Shown piece after piece: positions 37,575-50,153 of a stretch of DNA of 64,000 bases. The stretch is from Neodiprion pinetum (lineage: Eukaryota > Arthropoda > Insecta > Hymenoptera > Diprionidae). Numbering within the stretch: position 1 is the stretch's first letter; each line of letters opens with the position of its first letter. Under the pieces are notes generated by a model. That model made no database searches. It saw only the letters and a program-made list of their open reading frames with translations, and was not told the origin of the DNA. The position numbers were made by a program, and so were the translations under genes. Where the stretch lies: assembly GCF_021155775.2 (NCBI RefSeq), contig NC_060234.1, positions 7,636,283 through 7,700,282 on the forward strand, in the 5' to 3' direction.

Positions 37575-40500
37575 ATGGCGTCGCGCAAGAAAACGCTTCT
37601 GAAAGTGATCATCCTCGGTGATTCCGGAGTGGGAAAGACCTCGTTAATGAATCAGTACGTTAATAAAAAGTTCAGTAACCAGTACAAGGCTACGATTGGC
37701 GCTGACTTTCTCACCAAGGAAGTTATGGTCGATGGCAGGATAGTCACGATGCAGGTAACCCTTGTCTATATTATTTACTTTATTAAATTTACGAAGAAGA
37801 AAGATCGATGAAAGAATATTTGGATACACAGGGACAAGCAAAATGAAAAAAAGAAAATATACAGACCCGTTTGTTACTAGGAAACTTCGTATCTGATAAT
37901 ATTTTTCTCTGAACAAAAAAGGGAATACATTGCCCACTCAATCTTTCATTTCGTCGATTGATTTTTTTCCATCAGTTAGATTTAATTAACAAGGAGAATA
38001 TTTCATTGTAGAGGTTTTCTGTGAAAACTAGAATCATTAAAAGTACAAAACAGGCATTTTCCTTCAAAATTTTGAAACACTTGTCTGTATTGTCGGAAGC
38101 TTCGACAATTAGTAATAATATTAAGGCAGAAAAACCCTAGTCAATTTGAAAAATATGAGCTCAGAATAGCGCGTATGAGATTGAAAATACTTCCTTTCAA
38201 TCATTTACGAGTAATGAAACAGAAGACAAGATAAAATCTAAATTTATAGATATTGCAGCAAATGAAATGGAAGTTTGCAACGTTGATGTAACGATGCATT
38301 TTTAGGACATCTTGTTGTTTCGTGACTTTCATAAATCAGAGTACACTTATATTTTGGAAATCCGATTTCAATGTTCATTCCAAAACTGCAAAACAATGAT
38401 CTTCTGTTTCAATATCTACTTGTTTCAAAGTTACCAACTTCAACTTCGTTGTAGCGAGAGTAGAATAAGTCTTCTGTGGTAAAAATAATTTCTATGCCAA
38501 ACTACGATAAAGTCCACTTCATTGAAAATTGTAGGACATGTTCGAAAATCGTAGAAAATCGTCAGAAAGTGTGGAAAATTGTGGAAAACCGTCGAAAATC
38601 GTAGTATTTTACATAGAGAATTACAAATTTCTATGAAAAATTTTTAAAACCTGTATTTTTGTATAAAAGATAATTACAATTTCGGACCCAGACAACATAA
38701 GTTGTTTTGCTCGTAGTATTCTTAGAATTTCGTTGAAAAGCACAACTTTTTATGAACTCCATGAATTCTCATAAAAAAGTGTTACGAGGTGAATGATTGT
38801 GAACACTACCGGCGACTATCGACGACTGCATTCATACCCAGCCATGACGTTATTACGGCTCTATTTTGTGTTCGTAACTCGTCGACTATGTGGACGTACA
38901 AAGAATAAGGGGAATTTGTATTGAGGAGTTGAATAATTGATTATATAGATGAATTAATGTAAATGATATAGAGAGTACAGCGAAAAGATGTGGAGGAGAA
39001 ATTTTCCCCAGGAGGAAAATAGGAAGAAATGTTAATTAAGATGTTGGCCAAATGAAAGCTGACTTGAGAGTAGATATATGGGAGGAAGGATACAAGGGAC
39101 TGGCTAATTGCAGTTTAGCAGTAGAGGGAACATTCTGCTGATGTGGTACGGGAACCGAGACAACGAGTTGATGATAAGATAAGCATGCATGGTATAAGGT
39201 AGCTGTAAGAGCGTGCGAAAAGAATCTGAGATGGGGAGGAGGTAACAAGAGTACGAATTTCTACGAAAAATTTACGATCGACAACTTTAGAATTAAATTT
39301 AGATTGATAAGATTACAAATATGTACAAGAAAGTATGCAATTCTTTTTTTAAACCACCGCTAGATGTCGAGTCTGTTTCACAACGAAAACTTATCGCAGA
39401 CAAGTTAAACACTTGGCAGAATTTGGGTCTACATTGGAAGATTGATCTTTTCATCTTTTAAAGTATGATCTAAATGGACTTCTGTGAAGTATTTTTGAAC
39501 TCACCTTGTCTCGATTTATCTAAATCAAGAATTCTACGATATTCTAGAACAAATTGTATCCATTTCGACATTGGATATCGGAAAAACGCTCGCGTAAATG
39601 TGAACTGTTCTATAATTATCTGTTAGAAACGACGATAATCTATGACAAAAACCAATATCTGACAAAAATGTACGATAATCTGCAAAAAAATTCAATGCCA
39701 AAACTGTGAATGTGTCAGAATTTCTGTGCTTGATTGTAAAATCAAATTTGTAGCTAGGTGTAGAACTTATTTTCAAGTGAATCTTCAAATCTTGCTCCTT
39801 CGGTGTTAGCCAACTTCTAGAATTCGTTTTACTCGTTGCGATAGTAAACATTAGATAGAGAATTGTTTGTCATTGATGTCTCATACTTTGTTTATCCTTA
39901 TCAACATGTGACGGATTATCGACGCTTGTAAGCCGTCAGCTGGGAGAAAAGAAAGTAATAAAACTATTGGCTTCTGCTTTTTTTTCTTTAGTCTGCTCTT
40001 ATTAATTGCATAAAGACTGTTTATTAAGTACACCGATTTGAATAACAGTTTTCTCTCAGTTCATACTCTGATTAACAGCAACGTTTGCGATCTTAATCAC
40101 AGCCTGTATTTTATTTCTCCCAGATTAAATACTCGATTTGTGACTTTCAACTGTAGTAGTATTTGATCATGATTGCAAACAGAAATTATCGTGTAATGCG
40201 AGACTCGAAGAAATTTCTTATTTTCCGTTTTTCACGTAATTTAAAAATAATCGTTTTATGTCGTGATTTTCATTACCTTTCTTGTGCTAATTCGAGTTTA
40301 ATTTTGTTCTCCACAGATCTGGGACACGGCTGGGCAGGAAAGGTTTCAATCCTTGGGTGTAGCTTTTTACAGAGGCGCCGACTGTTGTGTTTTGGTTTTC
40401 GACGTTGCTGCGCCGAACACCTTCAAGTCCCTAGACTCATGGAGAGACGAATTCCTCATTCAAGCGTCGCCCACAGATCCGGACAACTTTCCATTCGTTG

Positions 40501-41488
40501 TTCTGGGCAACAAAGTCGACCTCGAGACTAAGGCCGTCAGTCATATATTTAATTACATACCCTATCATACTTTATTGTTTCCATTTACTTTTCGACTCTC
40601 GAGACCAATCATGCATACAGCGGTTCGGTGAAATGATCATAAAAATCGTTTTTCACGATTTCCCATTTCGTTTTTAGATTTACAGTTTTCGTCGGTACAT
40701 ACTTTTATAGTTTGATCCATCGCAAACAAATCCTGAATGCTATCGTGACGTATATTTGAAGACTTCAAATTTATTTTGTTTTTACTCTTTAGACTTAATA
40801 TTAGACCCACTATATTTCAGTAACTTGAAGCTTTTATGTGATATTGATTTACGATGCGTCGAGCTTGTCTTTTGTTTTTCCCAAAAGAATGTCTTTATTT
40901 AACTTTATTTAACCGAATGTTTCTTAGAGTATCCACATTTATCACTGTTGGATTTGATATTGGTTGCATTGTTATGCTGCGTATGCTATTTAGCAATATT
41001 TAAGGAGATTAAAATTTCACGTATCGCTTGTTTCAGGTGGCGGGAAAACGAGCTCAACAGTGGTGTGAGTCTAAGAACAATATTCCATACTTTGAGACGA
41101 GTGCTAAGGAGGCGATAAACGTCGAGCAAGCCTTTCAAACGATAGCCAAAAATGCGCTAGCTCAAGAAAACGAGGTAAAATTGCACAATCATCCACAAGA
41201 TATGAGCATTATTATCGCCTGTTCCTTATTCAGTATGTACTGTTGAATATTCAATTTCCAAATGATTCGTACTTCTCGATATTTCTAGAATCAGTGCCAA
41301 GATAGTTCAATGAACTCACACGTCAATTTTTATTACTCATAATTTGTAACGATGCTCGTCATGATTGGTTTCTCATTTCGTTGTTTTCACGTTTTTCAAA
41401 GGTGGAATTGTACAACGAGTTCCCACCCCAAATAAGATTAACCGACGATACAAAAAACAATGGGAAAGGAGATTCGTGTGCCTGCTAG
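37575..41488 (+). CDS. Rab7: Rab7 small GTPase (4 coding exons)
   Basis: The coding exons are 37575-37754, 40317-40535, 41037-41174 and 41402-41488. All join in phase 0 and give 207 aa, the usual Rab7 length. Visible motifs are the P-loop GDSGVGKT (15-22), switch I Thr40 with effector IGADF (41-45), WDTAGQE with catalytic Gln67 (62-68), NKVD (125-128), ETSAK (153-157) and a terminal CAC (205-207) for double geranylgeranylation. Rab7 controls late endosome-to-lysosome and autophagosome maturation, cycling between cytosol and membrane through GDI, the Mon1-Ccz1 exchange factor and HOPS. Introns are 2562, 501 and 227 bp. Intron 2 uses the donor GTCAGT and intron 3 a weak acceptor (TTTTTCAAAG), yet both are required to keep the protein colinear with the family. 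The start ATG follows AGAGAGAA, a favourable context. I see no disruption, so it should be functional. Confidence 0.98.
38523..38605. repeat. degenerate short tandem repeat in Rab7 intron 1
   Basis: About six imperfect copies of a 10-14-base unit resembling GAAAATCGTA or GGAAAATTGT lie inside the first coding-region intron. Confidence 0.6.
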
Positions 41489-41772
41489 ATACAAACGTAA
41501 CTCAATTTTGGAGCAAGTATAACGTCCGGTCAGCGTCCTGAGCGACGCTAGGAGTAACCTAGACAAAGAGTCGAGCTGAAATTTTTGGAATTGGTGAAAT
41601 GTAAATGCGATATTGAAGATAAACTGTTAAAAAAATGAAGTTAAACTGAACCCAATGATGAAGAAAAGGAAATTTAATTAAATCTACACATACTAGGCTC
41701 AGAACTCTCGATTTCTGATTTATATTAATTATTTTATTGTATATGTGAAATGTATAGGTATCTATATTGAAG

Positions 41773-41778
41773 AATAAA
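41773..41778 (+). terminator. candidate Rab7 polyadenylation signal
   Basis: This is the first AATAAA after the Rab7 stop codon, 285 bases downstream, followed by a TTGTATAGC stretch. Later AATAAA motifs at 42562 and 42857 are possible distal sites. Confidence 0.45.
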
Positions 41779-41853
41779 ATATTGTATAGCATTACAGTTT
41801 GAAAGAAAATTTCAACATATCTACAATAGTAACGACAACTTCAACAACACGAA

Positions 41854-41940
41854 AATAATAACAACAACAACAACAACAATAATAATAATAATAGTTATAA
41901 TAACAATAGTAATAACAATGGAGAAAATAATAATAGTACT
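41854..41940. repeat. (AAC/AAT)n trinucleotide tract
   Basis: ACA repeats pass into ATA repeats, with interruptions towards the right end. Confidence 0.9.
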
Positions 41941-42250
41941 ATTGATAGTAAAAGAGTTATTAGGTCATTGCTTGATCGCGATAGTCTAATATCTGTACGA
42001 TATAACATATTATAATGTTTAAAAAGCATGGTAATATACTTGATCTTAAAAACATGAGATATTCTGTCTTATAAATTAGAAAACTATATTACATTTGTTA
42101 AAAATATCATTTCGCTTTCTTTTTCTTTCTTTTTTATATACATACGTAACGATATGCTACTTAGTGAATATTCTATAGGCGTTGATAATAATTGGAAAAA
42201 ATACTTAAAAAAGAAAAAAACTGCAACGCGTGTCGCTATTCATAAATTAC

Positions 42251-42281
42251 ATTATTGTTATTATTATCATTATTATTATTA
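42251..42281. repeat. (ATT)n trinucleotide tract
   Basis: About ten ATT units with two interruptions. Confidence 0.85.
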
Positions 42282-43559
42282 CTTTTATCTAGTTTAATTT
42301 GTATTTACATACTTATTTATAGCTGAGCAAATGATTGAAACGTCGCAACTGCCCACCGTGTTTAATTCGAGACTTTGTTTTCTAAAACCGGCTTCGGAAA
42401 ATAACAGTTGTGGTAGACATCAGACGTCGTCACTGCGGATTTTTATAAGCTCAAATTTTTGTTCTGTATCGGTACTTGGGATCATATTACCTAATTGGTC
42501 ATTTTTTACGACATACGATGTCCCGAATCGTTACAAAAATTAGATCAACAAAATATTCTTGAATAAAAGCCGTGAGTGTTTATGGATCTATTGTCATGTC
42601 TCCCTCTCTTTCTCTATTTCTCTCTTTCTTTCCTTCTCTATGTATCTAATGTTATATGAAAAGAGCGATAACATGTTGACATTGCAATATCGTTAGCCAA
42701 AATCGAGTAGAACGACACAGGCAGAATATTTTTCTTTTGAACATTATCAGCTAATTGTTAATTATTGGTATTTACGCTTCGGCGAAGAATTTATTAAACA
42801 ATAAATAACTTGAGCATGATCTCGCATTTAATATTGTTTTACATAGTAATAATATGAATAAAGTACGTATAGTTGACAGCTCGTTCGTTTATTCCGCGTA
42901 TTTTCAATGCCTTATTGAATCGATCGGCAAACGTAGTTGTTTTCAATTCTTTTGGGTATTTCAATGATCGATGAAACGAATCGAAAAAATCGACCATTTG
43001 AATTTCACAAAAAAAAAAGTATAAAGTAAGTAAAAAAGGAACAACCAATTTCATCGGTTTACCGTCTAACATAATTGACGTAAATACCTGATATAACATA
43101 CAATGAAAAATCATGCTTAATTAATCATCGTATAATTGTACATCCGATTTCATCGCATGTATTATTAAAATTGTATAATTAAGCAAATTAGTAACGCAGC
43201 CTTCGTATGATTGCGCGATTAAATCAATATACGTATATAATTTAATAATGTATATTATTGTGAATAATATTTATACACAATTAACAATGCCATTGTGTGC
43301 ATAGCTTATTTTCTATAAAACATTTTTATCCGTCAATTTATTGCCTACACATCACCTAGACATTGATCCTCGGTAATGAAGTAACAAATTAATGCAGAAT
43401 ACTGTAGCATCGAGGAGAAAGGAAAAAGAATTTTGTCCTTTCGCAACGTAAGGGAAATTAATATACATATGGTGAAACGAATGGTTTCTTTTTGGGTTAA
43501 GTTATATCATAAAGTATTATTTTATAAACATTTATATGAATATCAAAACGAATTAACAG

Positions 43560-43588
43560 AAAAAAAAATAAATAAATAAATAAATAAA
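43560..43588. repeat. (AAAT)n tetranucleotide tract
   Basis: A short A run followed by five AAAT units. Confidence 0.9.
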
Positions 43589-44191
43589 ACCAGACCAATG
43601 ATTTTTCCACTTACCTATGATTCGCTGTGTGGTTAACTCTTTGTTTCGTATATTAGATTTTCATTTAAGTGGAAATTCAGATTTTAGTTCCTAATCATAT
43701 TTTTGCGAGCTTTATAAAAGAGACAGAAGGAGATAAAGAATAAAAAATCTACCGACAATGAGTTGTGTATCACGAGTTATAACTCGTATCTATTCTTATT
43801 ACTAGCAGCGACCTTGCTTACTAACGTATTTACGTATTCATTCGATAATAAGTAGAAGTTAGTTTATTTAGTTGTATATACTGCGTGTCACGATAATTTT
43901 CGAAAAATTTTGTCTCCGTTTATCATGTTTCACACACGATACATGGCAAAAAAAAAGTATGAGGTTTCTACGCGAATCAATACGGGTGGTTAATCGAAAA
44001 TAAAAATCTTCGAGATTCAGAATTCAGGAGAATTATACGTAACTAATTATAATTGTATGATTTTTCAATGTTTCGAAAATTATTCAGGATTCCACCTCTT
44101 GATAGACTTCATATCCATCTCAACAGTGTCAAAATTACATTCGATTAATTCCATTCAACTGTAGAATTTGGCATTTTTTATTCGACGAAGA

Positions 44192-44344
44192 AAATATAGT
44201 AACAGTGATCTTAATGAGAAAGAATAGTAACGGATACTAGACTTTCCGGTAACAGCTAAAAAACTAATTTTCAATTTGTACCTAGAACTATATTTTTTGA
44301 TTGTGGTAAAAAATGAAAATAGAAAATAATAATTTCTCTCAGTC
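44192..44344 (+). repeat. dispersed repeat family R1, copy B
   Basis: The same core as copy A (GTAACAGC, AACTAATTTTCAATTTG, TTTGATTGTGGTAAAAAATG, TTTCTCTCAGT). It has an added left part containing AATATAGTAA, AATGAGAAA and GGATACTAGA that is shared only with copy C. It lies in inverted orientation to copy C, with the TCTCAGT ends facing each other across about 7.2 kb. Confidence 0.7.
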
Positions 44345-44386
44345 TATACCTTGTCAAGTTGGTGATGACTTGTAACGTCTTATTTA

Positions 44387-45045
44387 TTTATTTTTTTTTT
44401 GGGAGTAAAAAATACAATATGTAGTACAGTACAGTTAAGAGTTTAATTTAATATACTGCAGAGAATCTGAATTTTACAATTCGTATATACAAACAAATGA
44501 TATATCAAGTACTTCAAACATCAAGATCCGACTCTAAAGAGCGGCGACACATTTCCTGACGTCAATTTGAACGCCGGTCATTCCTTTGCGAACGGCGATG
44601 TCCGGACTTTGATTGCATTTTATCACGGTTATGTATATGGTATTAGTCGCTGAACTTGAGCTGCTCATTACGGTGTTCGCGGTACTTTGGATTGATCTAA
44701 CTAGTTGCGTGGTTTCTGGCAACTTCCCAACGACACAAGGCGCCATTTGCTGGGTGCTGATGAAGAAATAGGACGGAATGATAGCGCCCAGATATAACAA
44801 AATCTGTTGGCCAGTCTGAAACCGGACGAATCTCATTTTACCAATTTTTTTTTCTGGTTGATAATAACACGACAATAATCCTGATTCAATGATTTCGTCT
44901 CTCTGTTTCAACGCATCGACATTAACGATGAATGGGACTCTGGACAAGAAGTTCAAAATCCAGAACAAAACTGTTAAAAGAATTTCCAGCTGAGTTGTTT
45001 GCGATAATGTTATGTAATGAACAGGAATGAAACGACATCCCTGAT
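44387..45045 (-). pseudogene. unidentified minus-strand open frame with poly(A)-like 3' tail
   Basis: An open frame on the minus strand ends with a stop at 44534. It runs at least 144 codons, and about 22 more upstream codons stay open back to a splice-acceptor-like TCTATTACAG near 45046. The frame has no obvious ATG start and I do not recognise the family. Two hydrophobic segments (ILLTVLFWILNFL and QILLYLGAIIPSYFFI) suggest a membrane protein. The C-terminal half is Ser/Thr-rich with three cysteines. Its G+C and codon mix look more protein-like than the flanks. About 130 bases past the stop, the minus strand carries eleven A followed by three TAAA-type units (44388-44400), with ATTAAA 42-47 bases before. 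That pattern suggests a retrotransposed copy or a LINE/SINE-type tail. A genuine terminal exon of a gene further right is the alternative. Confidence 0.35.
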
Positions 45046-46392
45046 CTGTAATAGAAGTAATTCTGAGCGAATTTCAACATCACGAGATGTAAATACACAG
45101 AAAAATTTGAGAAAAGGTTTCGTGATTACAGGACATTCAAAACGTTCGAACTCTGGACTTTTGGATCCGATTGTAATATTTTTGGAATTATTCCCAAATA
45201 ATTGCTTATTTGAGAAAATTTCCAAAGATTGTCTAAAAATGTCTAATAAATGTTATATCATAGTACAGTCACAACGCACAAATGTAATTGTTGTCGAATA
45301 GTTATCTCTTACTGGTTACTCACAGAAATCTATTCTTATTCACATTTTGTGACAAACGTTTGTAAATTTTTTAACGGTGATACGTGGCCTTCTTTAGGGT
45401 AAACAAAATACGCCTACAAACATTACAGTCGGATCGAAAACACCAGAGTTTAATAATTTTTAATGTTCTAATTGTACAAATCATTTTCTCAAATTGTTTA
45501 TAACTCAGCTTGTTGTTCGAATTTACTGATTCAACGTCATTGGCCCTAATAATATTACCGGAGATTTTTTTTGCTTGCATTTGGTTATTTTTATTCACTG
45601 CGGATTGTTTCAATAAGATCGTAGAATCTATTGTATTTTGAATCTGGCTGACTGAGCTTAGAGTGTCGTTATGGCAATTCTTGAAATCGCTGAATCCAGT
45701 GCTTCTATACTCTTGAAGTCTGACTTTTGGGGATTCGTAGCATCGTGTTGCGTTCTTTCCACTCGCAGTGGGTTTCTTTTAACGTTCTATACATCGACGA
45801 AAAAACATTTCATGGTATGATTCGCCGTATGATTTTTTTATGTATTTTATTTTATAATCTATACTTCACGATTTATTATCTGGTTTGTTATGTATTAGAT
45901 CGTATTCGCATGTAAAATTGCATGATGAAATCCATCGGAATTTTGGTAAAAACGCTATGCGATTTATCTATCACAAAATGATTTTCAGTAGGATGACGTT
46001 GCATGTAAACCGTCGTTACTAATTTTGAAAAGCACCGACGATAAGACGATGTTGTCATAAAAATAGTTGCACGCCATAATGATGCGATTAAATTATTTCA
46101 AGAATATTTAAACTAATTTAGCAGCATCTATTGACACAAAAAATTTTTAAGTAATTCTGAAACATCATCGATCGATCATATCATCATCGTATTTATTACA
46201 ATTACGCAGATATTATCCCAAAAATAAGGCTTCACTGAATGAAATGCTGTGACAGTGAATTAACATTGGAAAAGTCTTGGATTATTTTTAAAAACAATTA
46301 CAATTATACTTAACAAAATAGTATAAATTTATATATCAATGGAGATTACAGATTACACTTTGAGTTGCATTATGATCTGAATAGACTTCCAA

Positions 46393-46675
46393 ATGATAAA
46401 AATCACTACCTTCCAATTGAGCTGGTATTCGACAGATGGTAAGACAGCCAGCGCTTCAACCGGCGGAAATACTTCAACGTGGATCATCCGGGTTTCAAAG
46501 TTACCTATTATCGGTGAGAGTGTACCTCAGCAGGGACAATGGGATATTCGACGTTCTAAAACGCGGCGCCAGATGGCGTTCTCGACTCATTGAGGCCCAA
46601 AGCCCGGAGGGAGATAAACAAGGTAAAATCGCCTTTTGCGAATATCTCAATGATAGTTTATGGATAAGTAGGTAA
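46393..46675 (+). other. exon-like island, function unknown
   Basis: A G+C-richer patch holds three donor-like motifs (GATG|GTAAGA, ATCG|GTGAGA, CAAG|GTAAAA) and overlapping open frames in two phases. One phase reads RKYFNVDHPGFKVTYY just before the second donor, but stop codons interrupt that phase on both sides. It also contains GGCGCCAGATGGCG (46565-46578), which resembles an insulator CTCF core. It may be a decayed gene fragment or chance. Confidence 0.2.
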
Positions 46676-49120
46676 TATTAAAATATCAAGATCCTGATAG
46701 TATCAGACCTCGATCTCAATTGGTTTTTGAGGAAAAAAATAAAACTAAAAAATACAAAATAATTTCGTCCTCACGATTGATTCGACCAATTTCTTTGAAA
46801 ATTTGATCTGTTATGGAGGAGGTCAAGTGCGTTTACAGATACGGAGGACAGATTTTTAGTTTAGTAAATTCATGATAAAAAAAATTGTTCCTTTGTTAAT
46901 TTTTACGCTTCCCTGTGATACCTTTCGAGCAAAATCAAGAAACGATTATCTTTACATTCCGTATGGATTCGTTAATAACACGTATTTTTTCCAAAATTTT
47001 CGTAAGGGTATGCTGTAGTAAGAAGAAAACAAAAAACTCTTTACCAGCAAAACTGTATTATTAGAAAAGCTTCAGCCATACTATTGCAAATTGCACTCTT
47101 CTTTTCATGCAAATAATATATTGAGTTAATGCATTTATACCAGAAGTTATAAGAAAAAAATTTACAATCATTTTTTTACAATAATTCCCTTACATTTGAG
47201 GTTGTGAGAAGAATCTAATATACTGAATTATTTTGCTAGAAATTTTTCTCTGAACCACATGTTACTGTAATATCGAAATTAGAAATTAAATCTTCGATAA
47301 AAAGTTATTCTTTTATCATTTTGACTTGTGAATTAGTTAATTGCAATGTTAAGAGCAATATTCGCTTTTTACGAAATTTCATCACGACGGATATTTTTAG
47401 GGATGATACCTGAGATCTCGAAGGGACATTTTCCCCCAAGTCTACTATAGGATTCCTATGCAAGTCGTGGGACAACATTGTTCGAATAACGATTATCATA
47501 ATAATCGTGTCATCAAATAATAACGTTTTAGTAAAAATTAGCAACACAACTTATTCTAAACATTTATTTCATATTGAATATTATTAGAATATTTCAAGTT
47601 TTATTTTGTATAAATTATTTCTTTGCACTGTGTCGTACGATACAAAAATTTACAACAAAATTTCACACTTATAAATATTACCCTCTGAACCTTAGACATT
47701 TTCTACATCCACTTAAATAAGCTTGTTTCTGGAAACAATATAAAGAAAATGAGTGCCTCACCATGTTGTAACTTTTTCTCCACATTGGACACCAAAATTT
47801 GAATCCATAATAGTGTTTCTAAAGTATCAAAATGTAAAGTAACAAAAAAAAAAGAAAAGAAAAAAGTACTGTTTGGACCCAACCCGTGATTGTGATCTGT
47901 AAAACAATTTTTCAAGGAACAATTGGAAGAATGAATAACAAATCATCTCTTGTACGGTTCATAGTATAATATTTTATGTGTCAATGTTTATCATTGATAT
48001 CGATGTATAATAAATTATATTGATTTGACAATGTATTCAAAGCAGAAACATGTACGCATAAATTTAATTAGATACGTCCGTTCAAACGATACCCAGGACA
48101 TGTTATAATCTCACAGATAATTTTTGTAATAATCGGATCTGCGAAACTGACATTAAATATACGTATTCTATTTCCATCTAGAATATACCACGCAGTTCCG
48201 TACGGTGAAAAGAATTAATTAAACACCTCTGAATCCACACGTGTCGCATCTGAGGCGTATCGAACTCCCATTTTTACCATTTTATTGACGATAGACAACA
48301 TTTCTTGATCAGCATTACAGTTCGAGTCGACAAAGAAACGGCGGATCGTCTACGGTCGTTATAAACTGTTATCACTTTACTTTTTTAGTGGTTTCATTTA
48401 CTTGTTCATATATTCGCAAAGAATCTCTTATCACATTTGACCTCTGATATCTAAGCTGTAAGTTCTGTAACGGTTGCTGATTGTCGCACTGTATTAGCTT
48501 AGATGAGGTTTGAATTTCGTGTATTAGCTCAGCATCGACGATCTGTATCATTCAGAAGAAGACGTAAATTTTTTTCCGTCTAGCTTCCCGGAAAACTGTA
48601 AAATGGAATTTATTTTTACGCTACGATATAAATATGTTGAAAGTCGCAAGTAAAACGACGCGCAGCATGTCTCGGTGAGACAAGACGCCAACATTACGAA
48701 TTCATCGATTTCAATTCTACGAGATTTCAGAAACAATTTCGTTTCACCCTGCGGCAAGATTGTACGTAAATTGTTTACGATTCACGTTCGACTGATTACA
48801 TTTTGCATATAACAAGCAATTTTTGAAATAATTTTTGCATTCACAAACAGTAGACACGACATTTCTTCATTGGTTTGTAAATTTTCCCAGCTAATTGTAA
48901 GAATCGAGACTGTTCAACGCTGTCACTAATATACTTCGTCTTTCGTCAGGCTCTGCCATTAACAATTTTCTTCGAAAACCGAGGTTCTTAAAATCTTCTT
49001 AATTCCAACGTCCAATTTTCCTGAATTTTCATTTTTAGTCCCCCTCGTACCGCGATTAAATTTCCCTTGGCTTATCTTCAAAGGCGCCATTGAAATGCCC
49101 TGCAGGAAATGCGCAGGTGA

Positions 49121-49254
49121 ATGCACAACGCACTGCAGGTGCTCGTGACTCTAATGAAACATCGAGAAAATGGACACAAAGAAGACATACACACTTGGGA
49201 GTACAGAAGCATCGTTTATGTCAGCACCAAGTCTTACTTTCCGCAGTACAACGA
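49121..49254 (+). other. exon-like open frame, function unknown
   Basis: A frame starting at ATG 49121, or after the acceptor-like CACTGCAG ending near 49138, reads VLVTLMKHRENGHKEDIHTW and then IVYVSTKSYFPQYNEVA before a donor-like GCAG|GTGTAG. The amino-acid mix looks like a globular protein rather than noise. The frame stays open to 49309 but loses that character. I do not recognise the family. A stop codon directly precedes the ATG, so it is either a first coding exon, an internal exon with the later acceptor, or a relic. Confidence 0.3.
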
Positions 49255-50082
49255 AGTTGCAGGTGTAGAGAATGTTTGGACAAGAAGGAATCTTTATTTG
49301 ATCGTATGATAACTCGCCTTCGTATAAGGACGAATTTTGTTCGCCGCCATTGTTCTAATTTAATTACTGTGCATAAAATTTACGACTGATGAGAACTGGC
49401 GTTAATTAATTATCAAATTACAAGTTCAAGTTGAAATTTGTGTATGGAATGAGGTTTTTACGATTGCACAACGCGGGCGTAATTTATGCGAAAGCACTTA
49501 TCTAAACAAATTACCGACAGTTTTGCCAATTAGTTACATGTAACAAGTAGCCAAACAATTTTTTCCCCCTCAAATCCAATATTTTACTTAAATCCTATCT
49601 CTCTGCATGAAACGTATTTTACTGATGGCGGGTATCACTCATAGCCACCCAAGCTGCTTAGATTGTTGCGTAACGGGTGAAGAAAGAGAATTTTTCGAAT
49701 AACTGTAATTGCAACACACCATCTCTCAACGTTCTCAACCGACCTCTGCGACCTTCTGTTTGTATTTATTTTCACGATTTTCTTATCATTTTTTTCTGTT
49801 TTGGAAGGTTAAACTTATTCATTTTATTTTTGGCTTTTATCACTGAATCGAATATTGTACGTCAGAATTGCGTGCTGTCTATTCCAAAAGTGACGTGACT
49901 AACAGTGAGATAGCTGGGTTAACCCCGAAAGGAAAAAAACCCCGTCGTAACCACCGAGTTTAAAATAATGTAAAATTATCAATTCTACTACAGCAATAGT
50001 TAAGACGGATTTTCCTCGTGCGATATAAAAGGCAGAAATTTGATATGAAATTGTGAGATTATTACTTCAAAGTCTGCAGGAG

Positions 50083-50153
50083 TTTCTATTTAGTATTCAA
50101 TTGAAGCACGCGGAGTGTCCTGGACTTTATCCAAATGCAAGAGTTTGTGGCGG
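50083..50153 (+). other. short exon-like segment
   Basis: AAGTCTGCAG|GAG opens a frame reading FSIQLKHAECPGLYPNARVC up to a donor-like GGCG|GTATGA. Its phase does not match the candidate exon at 49121-49254, so the two cannot simply be joined. Low confidence. Confidence 0.18.

Larger units (their letters stand above)
41489..44191. other. Rab7 3' UTR and downstream gene-free stretch
   Basis: Apart from poly(A) signals and simple repeats, nothing codes here. Several AATAAA motifs (41773, 42562, 42857) could end Rab7 transcripts of different length. AT content is high throughout. Confidence 0.5.
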
